A DNA stretch of 64,000 bases from positions 1,364,001 to 1,428,000 of the forward strand of contig NZ_JAVDXW010000001.1 of the NCBI RefSeq assembly GCF_031458135.1, written 5' to 3'. The notes under the pieces were generated by a model that worked only from the letters and a program-made list of their open reading frames with translations, was not told where the DNA came from and searched no databases. Shown one piece after another: positions 16,632-27,475 of the stretch; the first letter of the stretch is position 1; every line of letters begins with the position of its first letter. Position numbers and translations under genes: made by a program. Source of the DNA: Haloactinomyces albus (GTDB lineage: Bacteria > Actinomycetota > Actinomycetes > Mycobacteriales > Pseudonocardiaceae).

Positions 16632-17216
16632 TCAAGCACCGAGGTCGTCGCAGAAGTCCAGCACCCGCTGCCACAGGAGCTCGGCCGACGCGGCGTCGAA
16701 TTCGGTGGGCAGCGAGGAATCGGTGAACAGGTGGCCCGCTCCGAGGTAGTCGAAGACGGCCACGTCCGCTTCTGCTGCCTGTACCTCCTCGACCACTGCG
16801 TCGATGAAGTTCTGCCTGCGGAAGGGATCGTCCCGGGTGTAGTGGATCTGCGCGGGAACGTGTGCCGGCCAGTTCTGTTGCCCGAGCATCCGCAGCGGCA
16901 AAGCCCCGGAAAGCATGAGCACGCCGCTGACCGGTCGAACGGAGGCGACGTACTCGGACATCCCACCACCGTTGGAGAAACCGGCGGCGATGAACCCGTC
17001 GGGCAGTGCGTCGGTGGCGGCTGCGGCTCGGCGCATCAGCTCCGGGTAGCCGATCCGCTCGGCGAACGCACTCGCCTCCTCGTAATCGTCGAACACGCGG
17101 CCGTCGTACTGATCGACGGTGAGCACCTCGTGCCCGGCAGCCCGGAGCCGGTCGGCCGCGTCGAGAACACCGGGGCGCACACCGAGGACGGAGTGGAAAA
17201 GCGCGATGTCAGCCAT
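16632..17216 (-). CDS. Dienelactone hydrolase-family protein
   Basis: A 194-residue alpha/beta hydrolase starting at ATG 17216 (AGGA seven bases upstream). The nucleophile elbow is AGFSNGGGM, the acid lies in IHYTRDDPFRRQ, and the His in YLGAGHLFTD. The pattern and short length fit the dienelactone hydrolase family in which the usual nucleophile Cys is replaced by Ser. The substrate is not predictable from sequence. It is convergent with the DUF574 methyltransferase gene and divergent from the LysE gene. Confidence 0.82.
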   Translation of the reverse strand: MADIALFHSVLGVRPGVLDAADRLRAAGHEVLTVDQYDGRVFDDYEEASAFAERIGYPELMRRAAAATDALPDGFIAAGFSNGGGMSEYVASVRPVSGVLMLSGALPLRMLGQQNWPAHVPAQIHYTRDDPFRRQNFIDAVVEEVQAAEADVAVFDYLGAGHLFTDSSLPTEFDAASAELLWQRVLDFCDDLGA

Positions 17217-17444
17217 GGGGGCATCCTGCCAACCGGGGCCGACATCCATCCGCTGTCAGCCAATGCGCCGGGCGGCCGAAGCCATACTCAGCCAGGTGTG
17301 CGGATTGCCGCCCCAGCACCACCCGAGCCGGGGTGCTCCCTTGCTCACCCGGATTCCGGTGACGCGTTTGTCCCCGGCCCGCGAACCGCGAATCGTTCCG
17401 CGCCGGGCAACCGAGTACGTCGCCGCCGGGATACCCTGGCGGTG

Positions 17445-18107
17445 ATGCCCGATCAGCTGCTCCCGTTCCTGCTGCTGGCCGTGCTGATCACGGTCGCCCC
17501 CGGCCCGGACACCGCGCTGGGGCTGCGCAACAGCCTGCGGGGCGGAACCTCGGCGATGTGGTGGACCGGTCTGGGATGTTGCTCGGGCCTGCTCGTGCAC
17601 GCTGCGGCCTCGGTGGCCGGCCTGTCCGCGCTGCTCGCCGCGTCGGCGGCCGCCTACACCGTGGTCAAGATCGCCGGCGCCGCCTACCTGGTGTGGCTCG
17701 GCGCGAGCACCCTGTGGAAGAGCCGGCGCGACCGGAAGGCCCCCGTGGGTGCTGCAATGGAGCCCACCGGGGCGCTGGGAGAACGGACAGGCACCGAGAG
17801 TTCCGGAATCACCAGGCGAGCCGCCTTCCGACAGGGCCTGGTCAGTAACCTGCTCAACCCGAAGATCATCATTCTGTTCCTGACGCTGATCCCGCAGTTC
17901 GTCTCCCCGGGAGAGCCGCAGACGGCGACCTCGATCGTGCTGGCCCTGGCTTTCCTGGCGGTCGGCCTGACGTGGTGGCGTCTGGCATCGCTCTTGGTCG
18001 GTGGCCTGCGGCGGTTCCTCGTTCAGCGCCGGGTCCACCTGATTCTGGAACGCCTCACCGGCACCGTGATGATCGCCCTCGGCCTGCGCGTCGCCACCGG
18101 CCCGTAG
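17445..18107 (+). CDS. LysE/RhtB-family amino-acid exporter
   Basis: A 220-residue membrane protein with about six helices. The family signature is APGPDTALGLRNSLRGG at residues 20-36, followed by helix 2-3 and the conserved RQGLVSNLLNPKIIIFL-type segment near 130-145. LysE/RhtB proteins export amino acids such as lysine, threonine or homoserine by proton exchange; the substrate here is open. Start: GTG 17442 and ATG 17445 are adjacent; ATG is used. A polar loop of about 35 residues (about 90-125) is longer than usual. The gene ends base-to-base against its convergent neighbour. Confidence 0.85.
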   Translation: MPDQLLPFLLLAVLITVAPGPDTALGLRNSLRGGTSAMWWTGLGCCSGLLVHAAASVAGLSALLAASAAAYTVVKIAGAAYLVWLGASTLWKSRRDRKAPVGAAMEPTGALGERTGTESSGITRRAAFRQGLVSNLLNPKIIILFLTLIPQFVSPGEPQTATSIVLALAFLAVGLTWWRLASLLVGGLRRFLVQRRVHLILERLTGTVMIALGLRVATGP

Positions 18108-18542
18108 TCACCGCACGCGGGAGCGGACGCCGACAGCCAGCAGCGCCACCGCGCAGACCAGCGCGACGAGCTCGGCGACACCCGCCAGCAGCTGGGGAAC
18201 CCCCGCCGCCACCTCGTTCGACCCGAACAGCCCGACCGTGACGGCCAGCGCGAACGCGACCAGAGTCAGCACGCTGAAGCCGATCGAGGCCACCGCGGGC
18301 AACCAGTGCTTCCAGGTCAGCACGGCCAAGGCGATCACGAGTCCACCCACCGCGTTGAGCAGGAACAAGGGGCCGATCACCGGAACCTCGTCGACGCCCT
18401 GTGCCCAGAGTTCGAAGTGCACCACCGCCGACATGAGAAGACCGGCAGCGGTCAGGCCCCTGAGCAATTCCGCGCCGCTCTGCCGGGCGGAGCCACCCGC
18501 CGTGGAACCATCCGGCACACCGGTCGACCGGTCAGCACTCAT
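18108..18542 (-). CDS. Four-helix membrane protein, unknown function
   Basis: A 144-residue protein with a polar, Gly/Ser-rich first 25 residues, then four hydrophobic helices at roughly 28-48, 58-76, 84-104 and 115-135. The first helix ends in VVHFELWAQG, seen in small actinobacterial integral membrane proteins. I recognise no named family. The start could be ATG 18542 or the adjacent GTG 18545; GAGGA lies upstream. The stop abuts the LysE stop with no spacer. It is divergent from the Rieske gene. Confidence 0.7.
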   Translation of the reverse strand: MSADRSTGVPDGSTAGGSARQSGAELLRGLTAAGLLMSAVVHFELWAQGVDEVPVIGPLFLLNAVGGLVIALAVLTWKHWLPAVASIGFSVLTLVAFALAVTVGLFGSNEVAAGVPQLLAGVAELVALVCAVALLAVGVRSRVR

Positions 18543-18724
18543 CACACATCCTCACTCGCCGGGACACACCATCGCGACACGGCGATCGCGTGTGGCGATA
18601 TTCTGTCGGCATCGGTCCGATCCGCACCATAGGTCATGATCGCATGGTGCGGCCTGGTGATGGAGTACGCGCTGTCGTCTCCTCCCACCTCGAGACCAGC
18701 CCCGCATTCACGGCAAGGACAATC

Positions 18725-19186
18725 ATGACTTCGCAACAGCCCACCTCACGCCGCCGCCTGCTGGCCGCCGGAGGAGCAGGTATCGGCGCCGCTGCGCTCT
18801 CCGCATGCGCCGACGGTTCCTACCAGGGCTCGGCACTGACCTCGTCTCCCGACCCGTCGAGCGGCGAGCAGGCACCTTCCCGGTCCGGCACCGAGCTCAC
18901 CGCGCTCGCCGATGTGCCCGTCGGGGGGACCACGGTCACAACCGGACCCGACGGGAAGCCCATCGCCGTCTCCCAACCCCGGCAGGGCGAAGTGGTGGCG
19001 TTCAGCGCGGTCTGTACACACATGGGATGCACCGTCCGAGCCGATGACGACCAGCTGCGCTGCCCCTGCCACGGTTCGGTTTTCGAGGCGGGCAGTGGCG
19101 ACGTCGTCACCGGCCCGGCCAAGCAACCACTCGGCACGGTTCCCGTGCACGTCGAGGGCGGCAAGGTGGTGACCGGCGAGGGGTGA
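18725..19186 (+). CDS. Tat-exported Rieske [2Fe-2S] lipoprotein
   Basis: A 153-residue protein. Residues 8-28 form a twin-arginine signal (SRRRLLAAGG...) that ends in a lipobox, LSAC, with Cys28 the likely lipid-attachment residue. Residues 30-55 are a Ser/Pro linker. The C-terminal Rieske domain has CTHMGC (Cys97, His99, Cys102) and CPCHGS (Cys113, Cys115, His116): Cys97, His99, Cys113 and His116 would hold the 2Fe-2S cluster and Cys102-Cys115 form the disulfide. Folding before export explains Tat use. The redox partner is unknown, as no cytochrome or dehydrogenase gene is adjacent. ATG 18725 has AAGGAC upstream. Confidence 0.9.
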   Translation: MTSQQPTSRRRLLAAGGAGIGAAALSACADGSYQGSALTSSPDPSSGEQAPSRSGTELTALADVPVGGTTVTTGPDGKPIAVSQPRQGEVVAFSAVCTHMGCTVRADDDQLRCPCHGSVFEAGSGDVVTGPAKQPLGTVPVHVEGGKVVTGEG

Positions 19187-19217
19187 TCGGCTACCGGCCA
19201 CCCCGGCCGCCGACGCA

Positions 19218-20474
19218 TCAGGGCGTCACGCGCTCGATATAGGCGCCGAGCCCCTGGAGATTTTCCATGAAGTTCGGATAGCCGCGGTCGACGTGGAAAA
19301 TGTCACCCACTTCCGTGACCCCGTCCGCACACAGACCGGCCAGCACCAGTCCCACCCCGGCCCGGATGTCCGAAGCCCACACCGGAGCGCTGGAAAGGCG
19401 TTCGAGTCCGCGCACCACGGCATGATGCCCATCGGTGCGCGCATCCGCTCCCATCCGGACCATCTCCTCGATGAACCGGAAACGCGATTCGAACAGGTTC
19501 TCGGTGATCATCGACGTCCCGTCGGCCACGGCCGACAAGGCCAGCGCCATCGGCTGCAGATCGGTCGGAAAACCGGGGAACGGCAGCGTCACGTAATCCA
19601 CGGCATACGGCCGGGATTTCATCGCGACGCGGAAACTCTCGTCGCCGGTGCTGATCTCCGCACCCGCGCTGCGCAACTTCTCCAGCACCAGATTCACGTG
19701 CTGGGGCTGCACCCCGCGAACCGTGACATCGCCTTGCGTCGCGGCAGCGGCGAATGCCCAGGTCGCTCCGACGATGCGATCTCCGATCACGCGGTGCTCG
19801 ACCGCTTCCAGCGAGGACACGCCGTGCACGGTCAGGGTCGAGGTACCTGCTCCCTCGATCCGGGCGCCCATCTGCTGCAGCATCACGCACAGATCGACGA
19901 TCTCCGGTTCGCGCGCGGCGTTGTCGATCACCGTGGTGCCCTCGGCCAGGACCGAGGCCATCAGGATGTTCTCCGTGGCCCCCACACTGGGGAAATCCAG
20001 CCAGATCTGTGCTCCGCGCAGGTTCTCCGCCTCCGCGACGACGGCACCGTGTTCGATGTGGCTGTCCGCACCGAGGCGGCGCAGGCCGTTCTGGTGCATG
20101 TCCAGCGGGCGTGAGCCGATCGCATCGCCTCCCGGCAGCGTCACCACCGCGCGGCGGCACCGCGCGACCAACGGGCCGAGCACGCACACCGAGGCGCGGA
20201 GCCTGGTCATGTGCACCGACACCGCCTCATGGCTGATTTCGGGCGGGACCGTGATGGTGGTGGTGGCGCCTTCGGTCTCGACCTCGCAACCGAGGCTGCG
20301 CAGCACGTCCCCCATCAACGGAACATCCAGGATCTCCGGGCAGTTGGTGATCTTGGTCGTGCCCTCGGCCAGCAACGCCGCCGCCATCAACTTCAGCACG
20401 CTGTTCTTCGCACCGACCACGCCGACTTCACCGGCCAGCCGTGCGCCACCGTGTACCCGGAAGTACTCACTCAC
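19218..20474 (-). CDS. murA: MurA, UDP-GlcNAc enolpyruvyl transferase with Asp in place of the catalytic Cys
   Basis: A 418-residue enzyme of the first committed step of peptidoglycan synthesis: it transfers enolpyruvate from PEP to UDP-N-acetylglucosamine. Conserved Lys23 (VGAKNSVLK) and the C-terminal [11 protein letters not shown] region are present. The active-site loop reads [10 protein letters not shown], so residue 117 is Asp where most bacteria have Cys. The same change in Mycobacterium tuberculosis MurA (Asp117, also 418 residues) removes the residue that fosfomycin alkylates. GTG 20474 is used; a TTG two codons upstream is possible. It is divergent from the adenosyltransferase gene. 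Confidence 0.95.
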   Translation of the reverse strand: MSEYFRVHGGARLAGEVGVVGAKNSVLKLMAAALLAEGTTKITNCPEILDVPLMGDVLRSLGCEVETEGATTTITVPPEISHEAVSVHMTRLRASVCVLGPLVARCRRAVVTLPGGDAIGSRPLDMHQNGLRRLGADSHIEHGAVVAEAENLRGAQIWLDFPSVGATENILMASVLAEGTTVIDNAAREPEIVDLCVMLQQMGARIEGAGTSTLTVHGVSSLEAVEHRVIGDRIVGATWAFAAAATQGDVTVRGVQPQHVNLVLEKLRSAGAEISTGDESFRVAMKSRPYAVDYVTLPFPGFPTDLQPMALALSAVADGTSMITENLFESRFRFIEEMVRMGADARTDGHHAVVRGLERLSSAPVWASDIRAGVGLVLAGLCADGVTEVGDIFHVDRGYPNFMENLQGLGAYIERVTP

Positions 20475-20611
20475 GAACAATCAGGTTACGGCCGGGCCAC
20501 GGCTCACTCCGGAGCGGGTTGGACCCGCATCGTGTTTCATCCCACGATCGCACCGAAAACCGGATACGCCACGTGCACAGCCCGGTATCGGCAACCGAAT
20601 AGGCTGGTCGC

Positions 20612-21184
20612 ATGAGTGTCCACTTGACCAAGATCTACACCCGGGCCGGTGACGCGGGCCAGACACGCCTGTCGGACAACTCCCGAGTCCACAAGACAGA
20701 TCCGCGGCTGGTCGCGTATGCCGACGTGGACGAGACGAATTCGGTGCTCGGTGTGGCACTGGCCACAGCCTCGTTCGATGTCGAGATCGGCCGGGTACTG
20801 CGTGCCGTGCAGAACGACCTGTTCGACGTCGGCGCCGACCTGTCCACCCCGGTCACCGAGGCGCCGGAATACCCGCCGCTGCGAGTCACCCAGACCTACA
20901 TCGATCGCCTCGAGGGTTGGTGCGACGAGTACAACGCGCAACTGGGCAAGCTCGATTCGTTCATTCTTCCCGGCGGAACCGCCGGTGGTGCACTACTGCA
21001 CCAGGCACGCTGTGTCGCCCGGCGCGCGGAGCGCGGAGCCTGGGCTCTGCTGGCCGATGACGGCGAGCGCACCAGCGACCTGCCCGCCAAGTATCTCAAC
21101 CGGCTCTCGGACCTGCTGTTCATTCTGGCCCGCATCGCCAACCCCGGGGGAGACGTGCTCTGGAAGCCGGGAGAAAACTCCTGA
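20612..21184 (+). CDS. pduO: PduO-type cob(I)alamin adenosyltransferase
   Basis: A 190-residue ATP:corrinoid adenosyltransferase, which attaches the adenosyl group to cobalamin. The N-terminal P-loop-like KIYTRAGDAGQTRLSD, the middle YADVDETNSVLG, the FILPGGTAGGALLHQARCVARRAER block (active site) and the C-terminal YLNRLSDLLFILAR are all diagnostic for the PduO trimer family. Length is normal. In this group the gene is regularly found near the ATP synthase operon and murA, as here. ATG 20612 follows a short divergent spacer with murA. Confidence 0.93.
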   Translation: MSVHLTKIYTRAGDAGQTRLSDNSRVHKTDPRLVAYADVDETNSVLGVALATASFDVEIGRVLRAVQNDLFDVGADLSTPVTEAPEYPPLRVTQTYIDRLEGWCDEYNAQLGKLDSFILPGGTAGGALLHQARCVARRAERGAWALLADDGERTSDLPAKYLNRLSDLLFILARIANPGGDVLWKPGENS

Positions 21185-21189
21185 GGGCC

Positions 21190-21666
21190 TTACAGGTCCT
21201 TGGCGAAGCAGCGGCTGTCGGGCTCGCACCGGTACACGCCGAACTTCGCGACCTCGTGGTAGCCGGAGGACTCGTAGAGCCCGATCGCCTCCGGCTGCTG
21301 CAGGCCGGTCTCCAGCAGCATCCGGCGGCGACCTGCCCGCGCCGCCGTGCGCTCCAACTCCGCCAACATGGCTCGCGCGAGGCCGAGTCCGCGCGCATGC
21401 GGCATGACATACATCCGCTTCAGCTCGGCATCACCGTCGCGAAATCCCGGTTCGTCACCTTCGTGGACACGCCAACCACCGGATGCCACAGCCTGACCAT
21501 CGCGGTAACCGAGCAGGAACAACCCACGTGGTGACGCGAACTCGCCGACGTCGATCGGGGTGGTGTCCTGCTCCCCGTACCGGACAACGTATTCCTGTTG
21601 AACCTCGTCGATCAGGCGCTTGGCGTCGGGATGGTCGTACGAGGCAATCTCGATTCGCACGGACAC
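21190..21666 (-). CDS. GNAT-family N-acetyltransferase
   Basis: A 158-residue acetyltransferase. The acetyl-CoA motif A is LKRMYVMPHARGLGLARAMLAELE (about residues 84-107), with the R/Q-x-x-G-x-G/A turn as ARGLGLA, and the C-terminal IGLYESSGYHEV is motif B. The acceptor substrate cannot be read from sequence. GTG 21666 is used; GTG 21660 is also possible. It is convergent with the adenosyltransferase gene (5-bp gap) and divergent from the toxin-antitoxin pair. Confidence 0.83.
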   Translation of the reverse strand: MSVRIEIASYDHPDAKRLIDEVQQEYVVRYGEQDTTPIDVGEFASPRGLFLLGYRDGQAVASGGWRVHEGDEPGFRDGDAELKRMYVMPHARGLGLARAMLAELERTAARAGRRRMLLETGLQQPEAIGLYESSGYHEVAKFGVYRCEPDSRCFAKDL

Positions 21667-21787
21667 AGCCTAGAGTTCGACGCCAACCGCTTTCGAGCCA
21701 TGCCTCGGCCGGGGCCTGAGCTGTCCGGCACCACCTGTCCAGGGTGTCCTGCCCGCCATACCGCACTGGACCGCCGAACAAAACCGT

Positions 21788-21801
21788 GCCACAATTGTGG
21801 C
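21788..21801. promoter_or_regulatory. Palindrome just before the antitoxin start
   Basis: A perfect 14-bp palindrome, GCCACAATTGTGGC, ending one base before the antitoxin ATG. Antitoxins of this type bind such dyads to repress their own operon, alone or with toxin. Its position over the RBS/start region suggests promoter or start-site occlusion, possibly with a leaderless transcript. Confidence 0.65.
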
Positions 21802-21802
21802 C

Positions 21803-22075
21803 ATGACTGTCGAACCGGTGCGTAGCGTGCGCGACCATCTTTCGGATGTCGTGGACCGCGCCGAACGTGAACACGATCGCATTGTGATCACCCGCAACGG
21901 ACGACCCTCCGCAGTGATCATCGGATACGAGGATCTCCAAGCCATGGAAGAGACACTGGAGCTCCTCAGCGATCCGAACGCCCGTTCCGAAATCGCCGAA
22001 GCGGAGGAAGCCGTCGAATCCGGTGATGTCATCAGCGGCGTTGATGCGGTTCGCGCTCTACGGCCTCGCTCGTGA
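21803..22075 (+). CDS. Phd/YefM-family antitoxin
   Basis: A 90-residue protein. Residues 1-50 (VRSVRDHLSDVVDRAEREHDRIVITRNGRPSAVIIGYEDLQAM) are the classic Phd/YefM DNA-binding fold, including the ITRNGRPSAVI signature. The acidic C-terminal 35 residues would wrap around and neutralise the toxin. Its stop overlaps the toxin's GTG start (GTGA), giving coupled translation. The palindrome immediately upstream is a candidate autoregulatory operator. ATG 21803 is preferred to the GTG two codons earlier, which lies inside the palindrome. Confidence 0.88.
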   Translation: MTVEPVRSVRDHLSDVVDRAEREHDRIVITRNGRPSAVIIGYEDLQAMEETLELLSDPNARSEIAEAEEAVESGDVISGVDAVRALRPRS

Positions 22076-22350
22076 ACGAATCACCTTACGAGCTCGAAGT
22101 AGCCGGTCCAGCCGCACGGGCGATCCAGTACAAACTTCCCGAGACGGTTGCCTCCGCGGTCATCGAATTCATCACCGGAGCTCTACTCGACAACCCGCAC
22201 GAGGTGGGAAAAGAGCTCATCGGAGAACTCACCGGAAACCGCTCAGCCCGGCGAGGGGCTTACCGCGTGCTGTATCGCATCGACGAACGCCGACATCTGG
22301 TCGTGGTTCTTCGTATCGAGCACCGCGCCGATGTCTACCGGCCCCGCTGA
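22072..22350 (+). CDS. RelE/ParE-superfamily toxin
   Basis: A 92-residue basic protein, GTG start overlapping the antitoxin stop by 4 bp. It has the RelE pattern: YELEVAGPAARAIQYKLPE at the N-terminus, LTGNRSARRGAYRVLYRID in the centre, and the C-terminal strand VVVLRIEHRADVYRP with the conserved His-Arg-x-x-x-Tyr ending. RelE toxins cleave mRNA in the ribosomal A site; the Arg and Tyr residues expected for that are present. Together with the upstream Phd-type antitoxin this is a complete, intact type II module. Confidence 0.88.
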   Translation: MNESPYELEVAGPAARAIQYKLPETVASAVIEFITGALLDNPHEVGKELIGELTGNRSARRGAYRVLYRIDERRHLVVVLRIEHRADVYRPR

Positions 22351-22366
22351 AAGTGAAAGGGCTGCC

Positions 22367-22822
22367 TCACGGCAGGGCCCACGGGGCCGAGGAACTGGGC
22401 GGGGCTGATTCGAGCCACGACAGGAATCCGGTCAGCGCGTCCGGTCCCATGGCCACTTCGATGTCACTGCCGGGGCGGGAGAGATGCAACACGACCGACC
22501 CGGTGGGCATCGTGTACATCTCGGACAGCGCCGGTTCGCGGCGGTTGGCGATCTCCACGTTGCCGCGGTTGAGAATCCAGTTGGGGCCGGAGCGCAGGCT
22601 CAGCGCGCGGTACCAGACGAAGTCCTCGCCGCGGTAGCGTGCGACACCCAGATGCCAGCCACGCCCGGGGTCCTCCCGATACACCCGCAGGGCGACATCG
22701 ATCCCGCTCGTCCGCAACCGCCGTAGCCGTCGCCACGCGAGCAGCATCGCGCCGAGGCTGACCAGGAGCGCAATGACCACCAGCGTGGCAACCACCGCGA
22801 ACCACACGACCGGCGACCCCAT
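22367..22822 (-). CDS. DUF2550 membrane protein next to atpC
   Basis: A 151-residue protein with one N-terminal membrane helix (about residues 6-30) followed by a basic cluster (WRRLRRLR) and a soluble domain of about 115 residues (GWHLGVARYRGEDFVWYRALSL...). This is the DUF2550 family that sits directly after atpC in many actinobacteria. Here it starts 12 bp after the atpC stop, so it is probably the last gene of the ATP synthase transcript. The function is unknown. No catalytic motif is visible. Confidence 0.85.
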   Translation of the reverse strand: MGSPVVWFAVVATLVVIALLVSLGAMLLAWRRLRRLRTSGIDVALRVYREDPGRGWHLGVARYRGEDFVWYRALSLRSGPNWILNRGNVEIANRREPALSEMYTMPTGSVVLHLSRPGSDIEVAMGPDALTGFLSWLESAPPSSSAPWALP

Positions 22823-22834
22823 CCGTGCGGGCCG

Positions 22835-23200
22835 TCAGGCCGACTGTCCGGCCACCCGCAGTCGGGTCATCGCACGCGCTCGGGTCTGCTCATCGCCGCC
22901 CTCGGCCTCCTGACGGGCCCGGGCGATGTCGATTTCCTGTGCCAGCTCCGCGGATTCGGCCAGAATACTGACCACGCTCTCGGATACCGACAGGAAACCG
23001 CCGTGTACCGCGGCTGTCACGGTCTCGTGATCGGGGGTGGTGATCGTGACGACTCCGCCCTCGGTCAGTCGGCCGAGCAGGGGCTCGTGGCCGGGCAGAA
23101 TGCCGATCTCGCCCTCGGTTGTCTGAGCCACAACGGTGGTCGCGTCACCAGACCACAGGCGGCGCTCGACAGCGACCAGTTGCACGGACATGTTGGCCAC
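22835..23200 (-). CDS. atpC: ATP synthase epsilon subunit
   Basis: A 121-residue F1 epsilon subunit. The N-terminal beta-sandwich ([40 protein letters not shown]) is complete; the C-terminal part is one short helical hairpin ([16 protein letters not shown]...[11 protein letters not shown]), as in other actinobacteria. Epsilon couples rotation of the central stalk and can restrain ATP hydrolysis. It starts at ATG 23200, after a 190-bp gap from atpD that contains a strong terminator-like hairpin. This is the only large gap within the F1 genes. Confidence 0.95.
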   Translation of the reverse strand: MANMSVQLVAVERRLWSGDATTVVAQTTEGEIGILPGHEPLLGRLTEGGVVTITTPDHETVTAAVHGGFLSVSESVVSILAESAELAQEIDIARARQEAEGGDEQTRARAMTRLRVAGQSA

Positions 23201-23322
23201 GCGCGTCTCCTTTGTCGGGTGTGTGGAGTCAGTCTATCCAATGTCTTCCCGGAGCTTCCGGGCGGCCACGAACCGCCCGGCCGGAATACACGTACGCAAG
23301 CGCTCACCCGCGTACGACAAAA

Positions 23323-23353
23323 GGCCGGGGCCCACATCCTTCGGACCCCGGCC
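23323..23353 (-). terminator. Hairpin with T-tract between atpD and atpC
   Basis: On the minus strand GGCCGGGGTCC pairs with GGGCCCCGGCC (11 bp, one G-T wobble) around a nine-base loop, directly followed by TTTTGTCG. It has the form of an intrinsic terminator, but lies inside the operon, 37 bp after the atpD stop and about 120 bp before the atpC start. It probably attenuates or processes the transcript so that atpC and DUF2550 are expressed at a lower level. Confidence 0.7.
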
Positions 23354-23390
23354 CTGCCGTCGACATCTCGTCGTCGACGAGAAGCCCGAC

Positions 23391-25749
<2,359 letters not shown>

Positions 25750-25759
25750 GGCTACCCGG

Positions 25760-27415
25760 TCACTTCTCGTCGTCCGACGCGGGGCGGTTGACCTTCACGG
25801 TCTCCTGACCGACCTCACCGGCGTCCATGGTCTCGGCCTGGCTCTCCTCCGGCGGAGTCGCCGCGGAATCGTCCGAGGTGGTGAACTGCTTCTTGAACTC
25901 CTCCACCGCCTCGACGACCGTCTTCTCGGAGTCCTCGGAGAACTGCTTGGTCTCCACGATGTCCTTGAGGACGGTGTCGTGGTTGCGGCGCAGGTAGGCG
26001 AGGAACTCGCTCTCGAACCGGTTCACGTCGTCCACCGGCACCGTGTCCAGGTGGCCCTTCGTGCCCAGGTACAGCGAGACGACCTCCTCCTCGACCGGGA
26101 AGGGGTTCCCCTCGCCCTGCTTGAGGACCTCCATGAGCCGGGCACCACGGTCGAGCTGAGCCTTCGACGCGGCGTCCAGATCGGAGGCGAACGCGGAGAA
26201 CGCCTCCAGCTCGCGGAACTGCGCCAGGTCGATCTTCAGTGAACCGGTGACCTTCTTCATGGCCTTGATCTGCGCCGAGCCACCGACACGGGAAACCGAG
26301 ATACCGACGTCGATCGCCGGGCGCTGACCGGCGTTGAACAGATCCGACTGCAGGAAGCACTGGCCGTCGGTGATGGAGATGACGTTGGTCGGGATGTAGG
26401 CCGACACGTCGTTGGCCTTCGTCTCGATGATCGGCAGGCCGGTCATCGAGCCCCCGCCCAGCTCGTCGTGCAGCTTCGCGCAGCGCTCCAGCAGGCGGGA
26501 GTGCAGGTAGAAGACGTCACCGGGGTAGGCCTCACGGCCCGGCGGGCGCCGCAGCAGCAGCGAGATCGCACGGTAGGCGTCGGCCTGCTTGGTCAGGTCG
26601 TCGAAGACGATCAGAACGTGCTTGCCGTCGTACATCCAGTGCTGGCCGAGCGCCGAACCGGCGTAGGGGGCCAGCCACTTCAGACCGGGCGAGTCCGCGG
26701 CGGGAGCGGCCACGATGGTGGTGTAGTCCATCGCCCCGGCCTCCTCCAGGCGGCGCTTCGCGTTGGCGATCGTCGTGCCCTTCTGGCCGATCGCGACGTA
26801 GACGCAGCGCACCTGCTTTTCCGGGTCGCCGCTGGCCCAGTTGCCCTTCTGGTTGATGATAGTGTCGACCGCGACCGAGGTCTTACCGGTCTTGCGGTCA
26901 CCGATGATCAGCTGGCGCTGCCCGCGGCCGATCGGAGTCATCGAGTCGATGGCCTTGATGCCGGTCTGCATCGGCTCGTTGACCTCCTGGCGCTGCACGA
27001 CCGAAGCCGCCTGCAGTTCCAGCTCGCGCTGTCCTTCGGCGACGATGTCGCCGAGGCCGTCGATGGGCTCACCCAGCGGGTTGACCACGCGGCCCAGGAA
27101 GCCGTCGCCGACGGGCACCGAGCTCACCCTGCCGGTGCGTCGGACCTCCTGGCCCTCCTCGATGGAGTCGGCCTCGCCCAGGATGACCGCACCGATGGAC
27201 TGGGCGTCGAGGTTCATCGCGACGCCGTAGATGCCACCGGGGAATTCGAGCAGCTCCTCCGTCATGACCGAAGGCAGACCCTCGACATGGGCGATGCCGT
27301 CACCGGTATCGGTGACGACCCCGACCTCCTCGCGGTTGACCTCCGGGGAGTAGCTGGAGACGTACTTCTCGATCGCACTGCGGATCTCGTCCGACGAGAT
27401 CGTCAGCTCCGCCAT
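25760..27415 (-). CDS. atpA: ATP synthase alpha subunit
   Basis: A 551-residue F1 subunit. The P-loop [15 protein letters not shown] lies near residue 170. The regulatory nucleotide site, the [26 protein letters not shown] block and the [10 protein letters not shown] arginine-finger region are all present. The C-terminal tail of about 40 residues ([19 protein letters not shown]...) is acidic and extended, as in mycobacterial alpha, where the extension lowers ATP hydrolysis. ATG 27415 ([16 protein letters not shown]) has GCAGGAACGAGAC upstream; the open frame extends 11 codons further but without family support. Confidence 0.96.
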   Translation of the reverse strand: MAELTISSDEIRSAIEKYVSSYSPEVNREEVGVVTDTGDGIAHVEGLPSVMTEELLEFPGGIYGVAMNLDAQSIGAVILGEADSIEEGQEVRRTGRVSSVPVGDGFLGRVVNPLGEPIDGLGDIVAEGQRELELQAASVVQRQEVNEPMQTGIKAIDSMTPIGRGQRQLIIGDRKTGKTSVAVDTIINQKGNWASGDPEKQVRCVYVAIGQKGTTIANAKRRLEEAGAMDYTTIVAAPAADSPGLKWLAPYAGSALGQHWMYDGKHVLIVFDDLTKQADAYRAISLLLRRPPGREAYPGDVFYLHSRLLERCAKLHDELGGGSMTGLPIIETKANDVSAYIPTNVISITDGQCFLQSDLFNAGQRPAIDVGISVSRVGGSAQIKAMKKVTGSLKIDLAQFRELEAFSAFASDLDAASKAQLDRGARLMEVLKQGEGNPFPVEEEVVSLYLGTKGHLDTVPVDDVNRFESEFLAYLRRNHDTVLKDIVETKQFSEDSEKTVVEAVEEFKKQFTTSDDSAATPPEESQAETMDAGEVGQETVKVNRPASDDEK

Positions 27416-27475
27416 GTCTCGTTCCTGCTCTCGGTTCGTTGTTGCCAAGGGAGTGAGCGGTTCGTCTCCGCGCCG

